Positions 16,565 to 28,600 of a DNA stretch of 64,000 bases are shown here, one piece after another. The position numbers and the translations under genes were made by a program. The notes under the pieces were generated by a model, which worked only from the letters and a program-made list of their open reading frames with translations, did not search any database and was not told the origin of the DNA. The stretch's first letter is position 1, and the number at the start of each line of letters is the position of its first letter. This stretch comes from a virus, in IMG/VR virus record IMGVR_UViG_3300009183_000080, positions 1-64,000 of that record. One strand, written 5' to 3'.

Positions 16565-17325
16565 TCCTGATCAACTCCAAGATCTGTTTCATATATTGTA
16601 CCATTTTGTAGTGTTTCAATTTCAATCTTTTCTCCTGGATTTAAATCTATACTTTCTATAACTAAATTTCCAGTAGAAGTATCAATATACACATTTTTTC
16701 CTGAAGGACCATTTCCAACATTTGGAACCTTTGCGTCTAATTTTATAGCAAAATTTAAAAAATATTTGTCAGATGTGTCCTGAAGGGCCAAAATATTTTT
16801 TGGGTCTAAGGCCTTTTGTATTTCTGCCATATTAATAATTGGTTGATAGTTTACACTTTCAGTACTTAATTTTGCATTATTTGTAAGTGATAAAAGCATA
16901 GCACCATTAATTTCTTCAAAATATATCATCTTTAAAAAGTCTGCGTCCTCTGCGTTTATTTCATCATTTTTAAAAGTAACATATTGAGGGGTTGCAATTT
17001 TAACTGCAGGCCTTTTTGTTGATGTTGACCCTGTTTGTGAAGTCTGTTCTCCACCAGTTGATCCAGTTGATCCACCAGGTGCATCAGGTGTGGCTTTTAT
17101 ATTTTTTGTTCCAAAATAAGATTGAATATCTTGATTTAATTTATTATATCCCATTCTATCGTCTGGATCTATATTTACAGAAGGTACAAAATTGTTTTGC
17201 ATGTAATCAAAGTTATCTTTACTTTCTGGTGGTAAAAATGCTTTTAAATCTTTAAGCATTTTATCAAAACCCATATTGTCATCTGGATCTATGTTTACTG
17301 AAGGAACAAAATCATAAATACCCAT
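16561..17325 (-). CDS. Tail-associated structural protein with N-terminal duplicated motif
   Basis: The 254-residue protein holds two copies of FVPSVNIDPDD followed by MG (about residues 6-20 and 46-60). A Gly/Ser/Thr-rich linker (about 85-105) and a C-terminal beta domain follow. The duplicated N-terminus suggests two equivalent docking peptides for the neighbouring baseplate protein. I chose the ATG directly after the upstream TAA because GAGGTG lies 5 nt before it; an in-frame ATG 12 nt upstream lies inside that ribosome-binding region. Family not recognised. Confidence 0.6.
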   Translation of the reverse strand: MGIYDFVPSVNIDPDDNMGFDKMLKDLKAFLPPESKDNFDYMQNNFVPSVNIDPDDRMGYNKLNQDIQSYFGTKNIKATPDAPGGSTGSTGGEQTSQTGSTSTKRPAVKIATPQYVTFKNDEINAEDADFLKMIYFEEINGAMLLSLTNNAKLSTESVNYQPIINMAEIQKALDPKNILALQDTSDKYFLNFAIKLDAKVPNVGNGPSGKNVYIDTSTGNLVIESIDLNPGEKIEIETLQNGTIYETDLGVDQE

Positions 17326-17326
17326 A

Positions 17327-20300
17327 TTACACCTCACTCAAATATATAGTCATGTCTGGTCCTTGCAAACTTCTTGAATAATCTATGTTATAAATAACAA
17401 ATCTTGAAGTAGAAGATGTAACAAGATCTAATCCATTATTATTCTTATAATCAATTGAAACAATATCACCAAGTTGAATTGTGGGGTTTGCAAAAATTTT
17501 TAATCCAATTGCTTTTTTCGGAACCATTAACTTATCTACTAACCATCCCATTAATTCTTCTGCATCTTCTGTATTTTGTATATATTCTCCCTGTATAGAA
17601 AAAGCACTTGTTCCATAATTCATTCTGCTTAATTTAACATTATTATATTTTTCTTTTTGTATGTTTGGAGAATAAACTATTTTATCGTCTTTAAGTTCTG
17701 GGTCTGAAAAACTTGATTTCTTTTTAAAATAATCGTCTACTGTAAGTTCATTACTGCTATCACTTGTAAATGCAATACCTTGAATTTTTAAAAAGTTTGA
17801 AGTAGTTGTGCTTACGTCTAATAAAGTATCTGTTGCATTAAATATTAAAAATTCTGCTCCGTACGCATTTGCTTCAAATCCAGATATTGTATATTCTTTT
17901 ACTTTGTCTGGGGCATTTACTATTTTTGCATATAGTGCTGGATAGGCATTGTCAAACCTTGCATTAATATATGCACACTCTCTCATTATAGTTCCAAATT
18001 CTTCAAAATGAATATCATAAATTGGAGTAGTTAAAGGGCTTAATCCACTCAAATATGTTTCTTGTAAAATTCCACTCATTGCATATTTTCTTAATGATTG
18101 ATTAACGGTAACATCTTTTGCTGCAAATACTTTTGAAATTTGATTGTTTACTACAAAACCAGAATTTTGTGAATAATTGTTGGTTAAAGCATAAAAATTT
18201 TCAAACATACATTTAGATGATCCTCTAATAAATAAAGCAGTATTTTGATATGCTGGTAGTGGAGAAGTATCATCAACTTGACCAATTAAAATATCATTTA
18301 TATATAAATAAAACCTTCTTGTATTTTTATTTGCTAAATCTTCATATTCTACTGCTAAATCATATACAGTTGTAAACTGTTCACCATATTTTCTTGATAT
18401 ACCAGCAAAATCTCCAGAGTCATATTGAATTTGTTCATTGAATGCATTAAACAATAATGTTGGAATAGCATTTGCTTGTCCAGTACCTTCTTCAATTTTA
18501 TAAAATATAATATTTGAAGTGTTTGTTGTTGCGCCATCTAATGCAATAACTTCAAAGTAGTATCCATTGTTTGTTTCTGGGTTAAGCAGAATTGCAATTC
18601 CTCCAGAGTTTCCAGATATAACAACACTTTGTTCTGGAGATGTTGAACCATTTGAATAGTATGTCATTCCAGAAAGTGGAACTGCAGTAGAAATTATATT
18701 ACTACTTTCTGTTTTTATTTGCTCATCTCTGTCACCAATAATACGCATTTTAGTTCCAAAATGTTTAAATACTGCTTTGTCTAGTTTTTTATAAACATAA
18801 GATATATGATTAATTGGTTTTGGATCTGTTGCAATAAAATCTTTACCTTTAAAAACAAGTGCTGATGATTGAACTAATCCTTTATTTTTAACAGGATCTA
18901 TAGATTGCAAAGATGCTCTTTCTGTTTCTGTAAAAGGATGTTCTGATAAAAATCTTTTAATTACGCCATTAACAAATGCTGAGTTAGCAATGGTATTTGA
19001 AATACCCGCAGGGCCAGCACCAGTGGTTCCGTCAAATGTAGTGTCTCCAAATAAATATTGAGATTCCATTAAACAACCTCTACGATTAGTAAGACTATAC
19101 CAGTGTTCATCTAAGGCTGCTTTATGGGAAACAATGGTTGTTCCAAATTGAGCCCTTCCATGTTTTGCAACAGAGCCATTTACCATTCTAATAACTCCAT
19201 TAACTGTTTCATAATATGGCTCTGAGTATATTCTAACTTTTCCCGTTGGATATAGTTTGCCATTATATTTTAATTTATTTAAATAATTTTTGTATTCAGA
19301 ATCACTACTTATCCATACGTTTGGGTTTTCAAGTCCTTCAACAAAATATTGAACTGCATCATATCTAATAACTTCACCATTAGCATAAAAATATCCTTGA
19401 TTTCTTGAAATTAAATAAATGCTTTCTCCAAAATCAATAACATTATTTTTAAGTTGATTATCCATTACGGTTGGCGCTTCATTTATAAGTGTTGAGTTTA
19501 GCCCAATTGCTGATAATGTAAATCCACTTGATTTTTGATTTGATCCTTTTAATTCTTCATAATTAGATATCTCCCATAAAAGTGATGGTTTATATACCCA
19601 AAATTTATTTGATGCACTTGATATGGTTTCTTCGCCTATTGCTGAAAATGTTTTGTCAATGTATCGTGATGTATAATTGATTTTTCCATCATTATAAATT
19701 TTTTTATCTTGAGAAGCAATTGAAATAATATTAGGAAGTTTTTTACCAGTAATTAATTTATTTTTAATTATGCTCACAGAATTTTCTGAAAGAGATGGAC
19801 TATTTCCACCAAGTTCATCTTCCCAATATTCAGTGCTATAAAGTCCGCCATCAAAAAACTCTTCTGCAGTATTGCTATATACCCCTGCATCTTCTGAGGT
19901 TAAATCTATCTCTACTAAAACATCATTTGTTTTTGATCCAATTAATGTTGTATCTATTGACCTCTTTGATGCTTCTGGTATTAAATAATTTTTGCTCATT
20001 GCAATAAAATTATTATATTCATCAAAGAACATTGCTGTTTGTGTTGATATGGCTAATTCATTTAATACTTCTGCAACGTTTGTATCTGGTCCTACAAAAA
20101 AATATGGAATAATTGGATCTGATTCTCCTTCAATTCTTTTATAAATATAATTAGTAAATCCAATAGCGTCTAATAAAATTGATATTGCATAACTTACTGA
20201 TATGTTTGTAAGAAAAAGTTTTGGAGCAAGCATTGATTCAAAATAAAAATAAAAATCTCTTAACTCTAAAGATATAGTTCCACCAGTTACATCTGCCTGT

Positions 20301-21967
20301 GGAAAACCTTCTGAATACAAAGTTTTAATTGGAACACTGTAATCATTTCCAGAAACGTTTAAGAGTGTTTCATAGAAATTAAACTTAATATTTTTTGTAA
20401 CATACTTAGAAATAATACTATTTGTATTATTTTCATTGAATGCTTGATCATCGTCAAATATTGAAATGTTTCCAGTAGAGGCTAGAAGTTGTCCAACGGG
20501 CAAAGAAGTTGATCCAAGATCAGACAATTGTTTAGTTACTTTATAGTTAATAGTTTTGTTTGATATGTTTGCAATTAGTCTTGGTGACATCTCAATTAAA
20601 TCAAAGGTTGAATCAAATTTATTCATGGCATCTACAACAATTCTAACTCCTCTAACATATTGAAACTCACGATATGTAGTAACGTTATCTTTAATAAAAT
20701 ATTCTGGAGATGTAAAATCAGTAACAAAATTTGTTTCTTTAGTTAAGTCTGAATTTGTTAACTTCCAACCATATTCAGGAACAAAGGTTTGATAAACTTT
20801 TGTTGTATTGTTCCAAATATGATAAACTCCTTTGTCTGTTGCTGATTCTACAACTAAATAAGCATAGCCATCGATTGATTTATTTGGCAATAATGTTGTA
20901 GAGGATATTTTTTCAACATGTATAAATCTATTTTTATGTTCAATTGGAAGAATTAATCCATATGACAATTCCACATATCCATCTTCGTTAATTATTGGAG
21001 TTGCATCATCTCTTAAGGAGTTGGCATTAAAAGTTTTTGCTGATACCCATGAATTTCCAGACAAGTATTCTATTCTCCAGTTAATAGGAACCTGTTTGTT
21101 AGAGTTTCCATAAAGTGGATCTGCAATAGGAGTTGTAGAAGTATTAAAAGGGCCTAAATTTTTACTTCCAACATGTGTTTGCATCTTAACTATAAGTCTA
21201 TTAGCGGGAACATTTTCTTTATACACTACAAATGGTGCAGCATCTTCAATTGGATATTGACTGTTTGTAGAATTTTTTGATATACCTCGTTCTGGTGAAT
21301 TAATGTCTGTGCCATTTTCTTTTCTAAATGATGTCCAATATTTAAATTGATCATCTCTTGCTCCCATATAATATCTTGGTCTTTGTGTAAAAGAACTAAT
21401 TCCGTTAACAGAATCTTTAACTTTTTTATATTTTATTTTTTTTATGGGTAAATTATTTGAATCATTTTTTACAATGCCATTGCTATCTTTTTCATAAACA
21501 AACTTACCTTCTGCATCTGTTTCATATTCATAAATAAAATTTCCAGCAGCATCTGTTTCATAAAATTGTTGATTGTCAATTGAATTAGTATTAAAATTAT
21601 GAAAGTGTCTTCCTGGAATGTAAAAGGCTTTGTTAATTCCAGATCTTGGACGAAAAGGTTTAATACAATCTTCTAATGAATAAAACATATTATATTGTTC
21701 TTCAATCTTAGAAAATAACGAAGGAAGATCATCATTATCATAGCCATTGTCAACTACAATATCTGAATCTGTTGCTCCCGTGTAAGCATTGTTAGTGTCG
21801 GTTGCATCAAATGAAAGCGGTATTTTTTTTGTATCTCTATTTCTATAATTTCCTAATTTAAAAATATTATCTGGAACATTCATATTCCACTCTGCTAATA
21901 TTGTTGCACGAGTTTCAATTGTTGAAGAAGTTTCTATATGGTTTTTTAATGTTGTATTTACAAACAT
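17327..21967 (-). CDS. Large minor tail protein (distal tail/baseplate hub candidate)
   Basis: The 1546-residue protein is the second-largest product here. It starts MFVNTTLKNHIETSSTIETR and runs through ATILAEWNMNVPDNI, an opening typical of large minor tail proteins of actinophages. Several beta-rich modules follow. One near residues 1180-1310 (MTYYSNGSTSPEQSVVISGN to NTALFIRGSSKCMFENFYAL) resembles a LamG/concanavalin-like fold. The C-terminus (IQLGDIVSIDYKNNNGLDLV) looks like a hub-type domain. GAGGTTTAA precedes the ATG. It lies after the distal tail gene and before baseplate-like genes, so it probably forms the tail tip that contacts the host. Confidence 0.75.
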   Translation of the reverse strand: MFVNTTLKNHIETSSTIETRATILAEWNMNVPDNIFKLGNYRNRDTKKIPLSFDATDTNNAYTGATDSDIVVDNGYDNDDLPSLFSKIEEQYNMFYSLEDCIKPFRPRSGINKAFYIPGRHFHNFNTNSIDNQQFYETDAAGNFIYEYETDAEGKFVYEKDSNGIVKNDSNNLPIKKIKYKKVKDSVNGISSFTQRPRYYMGARDDQFKYWTSFRKENGTDINSPERGISKNSTNSQYPIEDAAPFVVYKENVPANRLIVKMQTHVGSKNLGPFNTSTTPIADPLYGNSNKQVPINWRIEYLSGNSWVSAKTFNANSLRDDATPIINEDGYVELSYGLILPIEHKNRFIHVEKISSTTLLPNKSIDGYAYLVVESATDKGVYHIWNNTTKVYQTFVPEYGWKLTNSDLTKETNFVTDFTSPEYFIKDNVTTYREFQYVRGVRIVVDAMNKFDSTFDLIEMSPRLIANISNKTINYKVTKQLSDLGSTSLPVGQLLASTGNISIFDDDQAFNENNTNSIISKYVTKNIKFNFYETLLNVSGNDYSVPIKTLYSEGFPQADVTGGTISLELRDFYFYFESMLAPKLFLTNISVSYAISILLDAIGFTNYIYKRIEGESDPIIPYFFVGPDTNVAEVLNELAISTQTAMFFDEYNNFIAMSKNYLIPEASKRSIDTTLIGSKTNDVLVEIDLTSEDAGVYSNTAEEFFDGGLYSTEYWEDELGGNSPSLSENSVSIIKNKLITGKKLPNIISIASQDKKIYNDGKINYTSRYIDKTFSAIGEETISSASNKFWVYKPSLLWEISNYEELKGSNQKSSGFTLSAIGLNSTLINEAPTVMDNQLKNNVIDFGESIYLISRNQGYFYANGEVIRYDAVQYFVEGLENPNVWISSDSEYKNYLNKLKYNGKLYPTGKVRIYSEPYYETVNGVIRMVNGSVAKHGRAQFGTTIVSHKAALDEHWYSLTNRRGCLMESQYLFGDTTFDGTTGAGPAGISNTIANSAFVNGVIKRFLSEHPFTETERASLQSIDPVKNKGLVQSSALVFKGKDFIATDPKPINHISYVYKKLDKAVFKHFGTKMRIIGDRDEQIKTESSNIISTAVPLSGMTYYSNGSTSPEQSVVISGNSGGIAILLNPETNNGYYFEVIALDGATTNTSNIIFYKIEEGTGQANAIPTLLFNAFNEQIQYDSGDFAGISRKYGEQFTTVYDLAVEYEDLANKNTRRFYLYINDILIGQVDDTSPLPAYQNTALFIRGSSKCMFENFYALTNNYSQNSGFVVNNQISKVFAAKDVTVNQSLRKYAMSGILQETYLSGLSPLTTPIYDIHFEEFGTIMRECAYINARFDNAYPALYAKIVNAPDKVKEYTISGFEANAYGAEFLIFNATDTLLDVSTTTSNFLKIQGIAFTSDSSNELTVDDYFKKKSSFSDPELKDDKIVYSPNIQKEKYNNVKLSRMNYGTSAFSIQGEYIQNTEDAEELMGWLVDKLMVPKKAIGLKIFANPTIQLGDIVSIDYKNNNGLDLVTSSTSRFVIYNIDYSRSLQGPDMTIYLSEV

Positions 21968-22603
21968 TTAAACCTCTTCCAGCGATACCGTAATATCCCA
22001 AAGATCATGATTGCTTTGTCCACGCTTAGATACCGTATATGAAAAATCAGAAACATAAACCTGAACAATTTGGTTATATTGTTCTAAATGTGTATATGGT
22101 GCTGAGGTTCCATCTTGTGCATAGTTATTAAACTTGTCATAGGCTAGGAACATCCAAAATGGTCCCGTGTGGTTTTCATACCAGTCTAGCATTTCTACTC
22201 CGCCTGCACCCCCGTCAGCGGTATATTCAGGGGATTGTGTGGTTGCTCCAGTAGTGGCTCCAGTAGTGGCCCAGTTTGGTATAGAAAAATAAGATCTTGA
22301 TGGAAGGTTTTGCCAACTTACACTTAAAGTATTTTTATCAGCAATATGAAAAGACCTCATGTTGCCGTTTACCATTCTTTGTCTTTGTTCAATTCTTTGT
22401 GAATTAAATTGAAGAGGACTACGGTTGTGGTCTGATAGAATTAAAAATTGATTTAGATTAGTAGTTTCTGTAGTGTATGCTCCTATTTCAAATCCTTCTG
22501 GCACGTACATTCCGCTTTGTAAAGTTCCTGGATTTTCTGACCAAAGAATTCCTTGTGGTCTGGAATAGCGTTTTCTTCCACTCATATATGCTGCGGTAGC
22601 CAC
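21968..22603 (-). CDS. Distal tail-type minor tail protein (GTG start)
   Basis: This 211-residue protein directly follows the tape measure gene, the usual place of the distal tail (Dit-like) or minor tail protein. It contains an internal WATTGATTGATT repeat encoded by a short tandem DNA repeat. Its aromatic-rich centre (YENHTGPFWMFLAYDKF) and C-terminal beta strands (QIVQVYVSDFSYTVSKRG) fit a tail-tube cap fold. The start is GTG, sharing bases with the tape measure stop (TAGTG) and preceded by GAGGT. Confidence 0.7.
   Translation of the reverse strand: MATAAYMSGRKRYSRPQGILWSENPGTLQSGMYVPEGFEIGAYTTETTNLNQFLILSDHNRSPLQFNSQRIEQRQRMVNGNMRSFHIADKNTLSVSWQNLPSRSYFSIPNWATTGATTGATTQSPEYTADGGAGGVEMLDWYENHTGPFWMFLAYDKFNNYAQDGTSAPYTHLEQYNQIVQVYVSDFSYTVSKRGQSNHDLWDITVSLEEV
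22240..22275. repeat. Short tandem repeat in the distal tail gene
   Basis: A roughly 15-nt unit (ctccagtagtggc) is repeated in tandem and encodes the repeated TTGATTGATT residues of the distal tail protein. It is in frame and may vary in copy number between relatives. Confidence 0.6.
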
Positions 22604-25600
22604 TATAAACCTCTAATTCTTTGATTATCAATTTGTCTAATTTGATTAATAACAGTACGTGCAATATCATTTGGATTTGCATTACTGTTAGAAACATTAA
22701 CACTAAGATTATAATTATACAGGGTTTTGGAATTATTTGTGCTAACTGCATTATTTGAAACATTAGCATTACTATATTTTGGGGTTGAAGAACTTGGTGT
22801 TTCAAATGTTGGGGAGTTTATAGCACTAAGTAAAGGACCAAACTTTTGAGTTGCTTTTCTATTTACTACAAATTCTCCAGGAGTAAGCATTGCTGGAACA
22901 GTATCAGTTCCAACAGCCATGCCACCAGATGACATATATCTAGGAACTATTCCGCCCATTGCATAACCTGTTATGTTCATTTCTTTTCCATATTGTTTTA
23001 CAGCATCATCAACTCGTTTTTTATCAAATCCATATTTTAAAAGATCTAACAATGTTTGTTTTGCAATTTTTACTACATTATCTGGAATTGCAGTAGAAGA
23101 TTTTAATATATCATAACTCTTACTTTCTTTATTAAGAAATCTTAATTCATTTTCTAACCAAACATTGCCCCCAAGTCTTGAGCCTGGAGGGGTTTTCTTT
23201 CCTGCTTCATCAACAAAACTAGGCTTAATTCTTGGGTGAATATCAACAACTTTGCCTAACCCTTTTGCTTCTAATGTATCAACAATTTTTTGGCTATAGT
23301 CAGTTCTACTAGAAACTATACCTGTATTTAATCCAGTTTTGGTAGTTCCACTCATTCTTGCTGCATCCATTAAAGCCAAAGCCATTAAATCAAAACTTTC
23401 CATTATGCTTCCTTTATTTCCTATAGTTTCCAATAAAGATCCATCAAAAGGATCATGCAATATTGCAGCAACACCTTTGATTGTTCCTTCTTCACTTTTA
23501 GGACCAGCAGAATATATTTGATGGTATAAAGATATGTCGTCATCGGCTCCTTGATATAAATAATAATTTGGACCTGTTGTTTTATTTTTCTTTGGCTTAT
23601 TTAATGGCATGCTGATTTTAGCAGCAGGAATAGATTTTTTGTCAGCCACTTTTTTTAACGTTTCTTTTAACGTCTCTGGGGTTGAGTACCTTGCTGCAAT
23701 TTCGGCTCGCAAATCTTTTTCAAATTTTTGTGCTGCTTTTTCTCCTGCAGTTAATTTAGGATCAGGTAATTTCATTCCTTTAGTTGCTGCATATGCAGTT
23801 TGTTTAGGTTCAAATATTTTTTTTAATCCGCTAGAAATAGAGTTGGATTTTTTAATTACTGACTTAGGTATGCCATCCGCAACCATTGATTTGCTATCTA
23901 ATTTAAAGCCCATTCCTGGCATAGTTCCCATCATCCAGTTGGTAAAGGCATCACCATGTCTATATCCCAAATAGCCTTCTTTTATTAAGGCTTGAATTAT
24001 TGGCTGGTTTGCATCTGAGTTGGCGCTTGTAACATGAGCACCTGGCATGTTGTATTTTATTGCAATTTTTTCTATATCTTTTGGTGTAGCCAAACCTTTA
24101 CTACCTAAAACTTTTAAAATTGCTGATGGGGTTAGTGCTGTTTTATATGCGTATTCTCCAAAATCTTCAAATTGATTTTTAGAAATTTTAGCATTAGCAG
24201 CAAAATAGTTTCCTGGTCCATAAGCAGCCCTTGGAGGAGTTCCTTCTCCACTAATTGCTTTTGCATGTCTTTCATAAACAGATAATGGAGAAGCAGTATA
24301 TGGTGTACTTGTTCTGTGAACGCCTCTTTGAAGTTGCAGAAGTCCTCCCAGACCTCCTGGCATAGAGTCTACAATTTCTTGAGTTAAATTGGGTTTGTTT
24401 AATAATGTTAGCAAATCATCCTTTTTAGTAGCAATTTTTGAAATAAAATTGGTTGCTGGCTTTTTTACAAATTTTTCTAAAATATTTTTTGGTATATTTT
24501 TATATAAAGGATCAGAAGTGTATCTGCCTTCTAAATTATTTTGCATATATTTTTGCAATGTAGAAAATTCTTCTGGGTTTTTATTTTGTATTGTTAATTT
24601 TGGATTTAAATTTTGTGCAAGTTTACCAATAGATTTGCTAGCCAATTCAGCCATTAGCGAATTTCTACCGTAATTATCAAAACTACCAGTCCATCGGGTT
24701 TCAGGGGTTTCTCCATATTTCCAAGAGTTTGAAAATGCTTTGGCAACATTTGACATAAAATTTGCAGGTGCAGTCAATGGTTTAGCAATAGTACTTGCAA
24801 TAGTTTGCATACGAGATTTTGGGGCAAAAGGAGTGTAAGTACTAAAATCTAGTACGTCACTAGGTAAGTCACCCCAAATATCTGAGTTATTTGAATTATT
24901 TTTAATATTATCAAACATCTCTGCTGTTTTTCTTGCCTGCTCTTCTTTTCTACTTTTTGGCAAATTAATTATTTTTTTAAATGGTGCAGCAATTTTTGAT
25001 TCTACTGCTTTAAATGGTTTAGCAATTGCTGAAAGTGCTGTGGAAACTCCTGGTATTAGTTTTAAATATTTTAAAGGATTTGCCATTGTTAAGCCAATAC
25101 CTAAAGCATCTGATCCTCTTTCTTTTAATCCATACCCTTCATTTTTATATAAATTTGCACCAAGAACATTGATATCAGGAACATTAAGTTTTGGTCCCAT
25201 GCCAGGAATAGCATTAGCACCATCAATTGAATTTTGCAAAACTGGTCTTATGAAAGAAGTTGCAGCCATTTGAAAACCTTCTTTAAAGAAATTTCCAATT
25301 GCTCCTGCTGTTGTTCCTGCTGCACCTACTACCTTTTTTGCAATTGATGATCGTTCAAATTTACCATCAGGTTGAAGATTTTTAACTCCTAAGTATCCAC
25401 CTTCTGCAAGTTTTTGGGCATTTAAAGATTCAAACAAACCTACTCCATACTTATCAACACTTCTTGCATTTACAACATATTCTCCATCTGATAGTAATGC
25501 GGGTATTGAATCAGAAGTTCCTGTTCCTGGCCCGTTGATTTTTCCACCAGATCTAAATCCAGGAATTCCAACACCACGAAGAAAATCTTTTCTTCTTTGT

Positions 25601-28600
25601 TCTTGGTCTATTAATTTTTGTGCTGCTACTAATTCTGCATTTTCTTTATACAGTCTATTAACTTCTTCTGCATCTTTTCTAAGTTGTTCAGATCGTTGTT
25701 CTGCGGTTTTTCCTGGAGCAAAACCTTGACTTGCTTTTTGGTTTGCTATTTTTTGTTCTCCGTCTGATGCTGCTATCTTAGCATTTAGTGCTGCTGTTGC
25801 TTCAGCATTTGCTCGTGCTACTGAGTTAGGGATAATGTTTCCAGATGCAAATCCTGCTGCTGCAATTCTTGCTTCATCCATTGTTTTTACAAACAATTTA
25901 AATTCTTCATGAAGTTCTTTAACAGATGCTTTAGTTCCTACTGCAGACCCATCCAAAGTCTCAAAAACATTGTCTAAGAATTTTGCTGCACCTTCTGGAC
26001 CTAATGCTTCAACTGCAAGATTGATTGTTGAAATTGCTGCGTCAATTTGATCCTTTGTTAATTTTGTTGTTTGTTCAGTAAGTTTATCCAATTCAATCTT
26101 TTTAACTCTAACTTCATTTTCCATATCTATAAATCTTTGATCTATAGTTCTGTTCATTTTTTCAAAATCTTCTCTTGTATATGCTTTGCCATCACTGCCA
26201 GTTGCAGTAACACCCTTAATTGCATTTTCTTTTGCTTTTTGTAATGCTTCCATTCTGCTTCTTGCACTTTGTGCAATTTTTGCATTTCGATATTCTTGCA
26301 TTGCACTGCTTGCTGCAGACATATCTCCACTTGCAAATGCCTCAGCAATTGACATTTTTCTTGAGGTTAGTTCATTTTCTTTTTCTCTTAAACTATTTAT
26401 TTCTTCAAGAGCAGTAATTTGTTTATCATAGGATTCATTAATGTCATATTCTCTTCTTGAAATTTGTTCTAAGGCATAATCATTATCACCCTTTTGTATG
26501 TTTAGTTTAGTTTTTTCTTTAATGTATTCATTTTCAATCATTTTTTCTTGTATATCAATATAAGCCTTTGCCATTTGAAGTTGTTTGCTTTGAGATTCTG
26601 CTGCATCCATTTGTGCTGTTTTTGTAAATCTTTCATTAATAAAATTTGCTTTTGTTAATTCTTTTTGTTTTAATTTTATTGTATCTAAATCTTCTTGAGA
26701 AATTCTTGATTGTGTAATTGCTAAAGCAATAGCATCAGTGCTAACTACATTGTTGGCTTCTTGTTCACTAAAACCTTGTAGTCTTAATGTATTAATAGCC
26801 TTTGTTCTGCGTTCCATTTCTACCAATGCGCTTACTGTGTTATTATAATTTTGTCCAACTTCTGAAGAAGCCAAACCTGCTTCAAATTTTTGTTGTTTTT
26901 TTGTGTCTATACCCGTTACTTTTCCTTTTTTTGTTTTTATTCCCATTTGGTCCATAAGTTCTTTATCTTGCAGTTGTTCAGGGGTTAGATTTTCTACAAA
27001 ACGTAAATAGTCTTCACTTATTTTGCCTTCACCAAGAGTTCTTAATTTGTTAATAGTTCCGTCAAAATTAATTGGAATTTTTCCTGTTGCAGTCATTACC
27101 TTCATTAACTCTTGAAAACCACCAGTTGCTTTTATTGTTGAGTCATGAAATAGTTTAAGTTTTTTAAGCATGTCATCAAGTAATGAGTCTCTACCTTTTT
27201 GTTCGTCTTGTTTTTTTGCTGCTGCTACTTGCTTTGCCATTGCTTGTTCTAATTCTGTAACTTGTTTTGCTGGGGCTGCTGCCATCGCTTCAGCAGCACG
27301 GGCTTTACCTTGAGCCGTACTTAATTGTTTTTCAATTGCTTGTGGAGACATCCCAGTAGAAGCCAAATAACCACCCATTGCAGCGGGGTCTTCTATGTAT
27401 GAGCGATAAGCGGATAAAAAAGTTATTGTAAATGTTTTTTGTTGATCTGCTGGTAATTTATCAAAATAATCTACTTGAGTACTTAATGCGTTTATTTCAT
27501 CAACCGACATTCCGTCTATTTTTGCTAAAATGCCAATTTTTAATTTACCTTTTGTTTTTTGAATTTGTTTAAAAATTTCTTTTAATGCAGCAGTTCCATT
27601 TGGATTTTTTTCTATATAATTAGATACAATTTGCATATCCAATACTTCTCCTGTTTTACCAAGAGTTTTGAAAAAATCTATATTCTCTTGATTGTCACCT
27701 GATGAACCGCTAGTCATTTTTAAAACTAATGTTTTTTGAACTTCTTTTAATGGATTTCCAGAATTATCAATAAACATTGATGCAACTTGTGATGCCTCAT
27801 TTCCTTGTGTTGGAGAAGAAACTAAAACTTTTAGTAATGCTTCTGTTCCTTTTTGATCACCTTTAAATAAGTTTGTTAAATTTATAATTTCTGTAGGGCT
27901 TACATTTTTTCCTTTAAGTTGTAAATTTATTGCATATTGTTGTTTTCTTGATATTCCTTCAAAACCTTTAATTGCCTCAACTGCCCCTCCAGCAATATCT
28001 TGTTCTGCTGTACCTTTGTATGCTGCTACTGCTCCTTTTTCAGAAGTTCTTAAAAGTGATGTGGCTGTTTTGGTAGAAGTTGTTTCTACATCATCAAAAA
28101 ATTTTACAACCTGTTCATTAATTTGTCTATCTTTTTCAACTAAATCAAGTCTTTGTTTTTCACGCTTGTCTCTTAGTTCATCTGCTTTACCAAATTGTTT
28201 CTTTATTTCTAATTGTTCAATTAATTTTTGAGTTTGAGCATCAAAAGAATTTAAAAGTTCTTGACTTTGTTCTATTGCAATTGATTGAAGTCCAACAGCA
28301 GTTCCTGTTGCTTTTGCAATAGAAGCACCATTAAATAAACCAAATTTAGCAAGTTTAGCATTTTTTACGTTTGCAAATGAGTTTGCAATATTATTTTGTG
28401 CAGTATCAAGAAGTTTAACTCTAACTCCAATTGGATCTTCAAGAGCATTTTCTCCTTTAGGACCCATTAAACTTATTAACTTAGCATTTACACTAATTCC
28501 AAAAGAATAGTCATTAAGTTGTTTGCCTAATTCTGCAGCAATACTTTGTGCTTGTGATGCTGTTAAAGTACCACTTGCAATTGATGTTGCTAGTTGTGAA

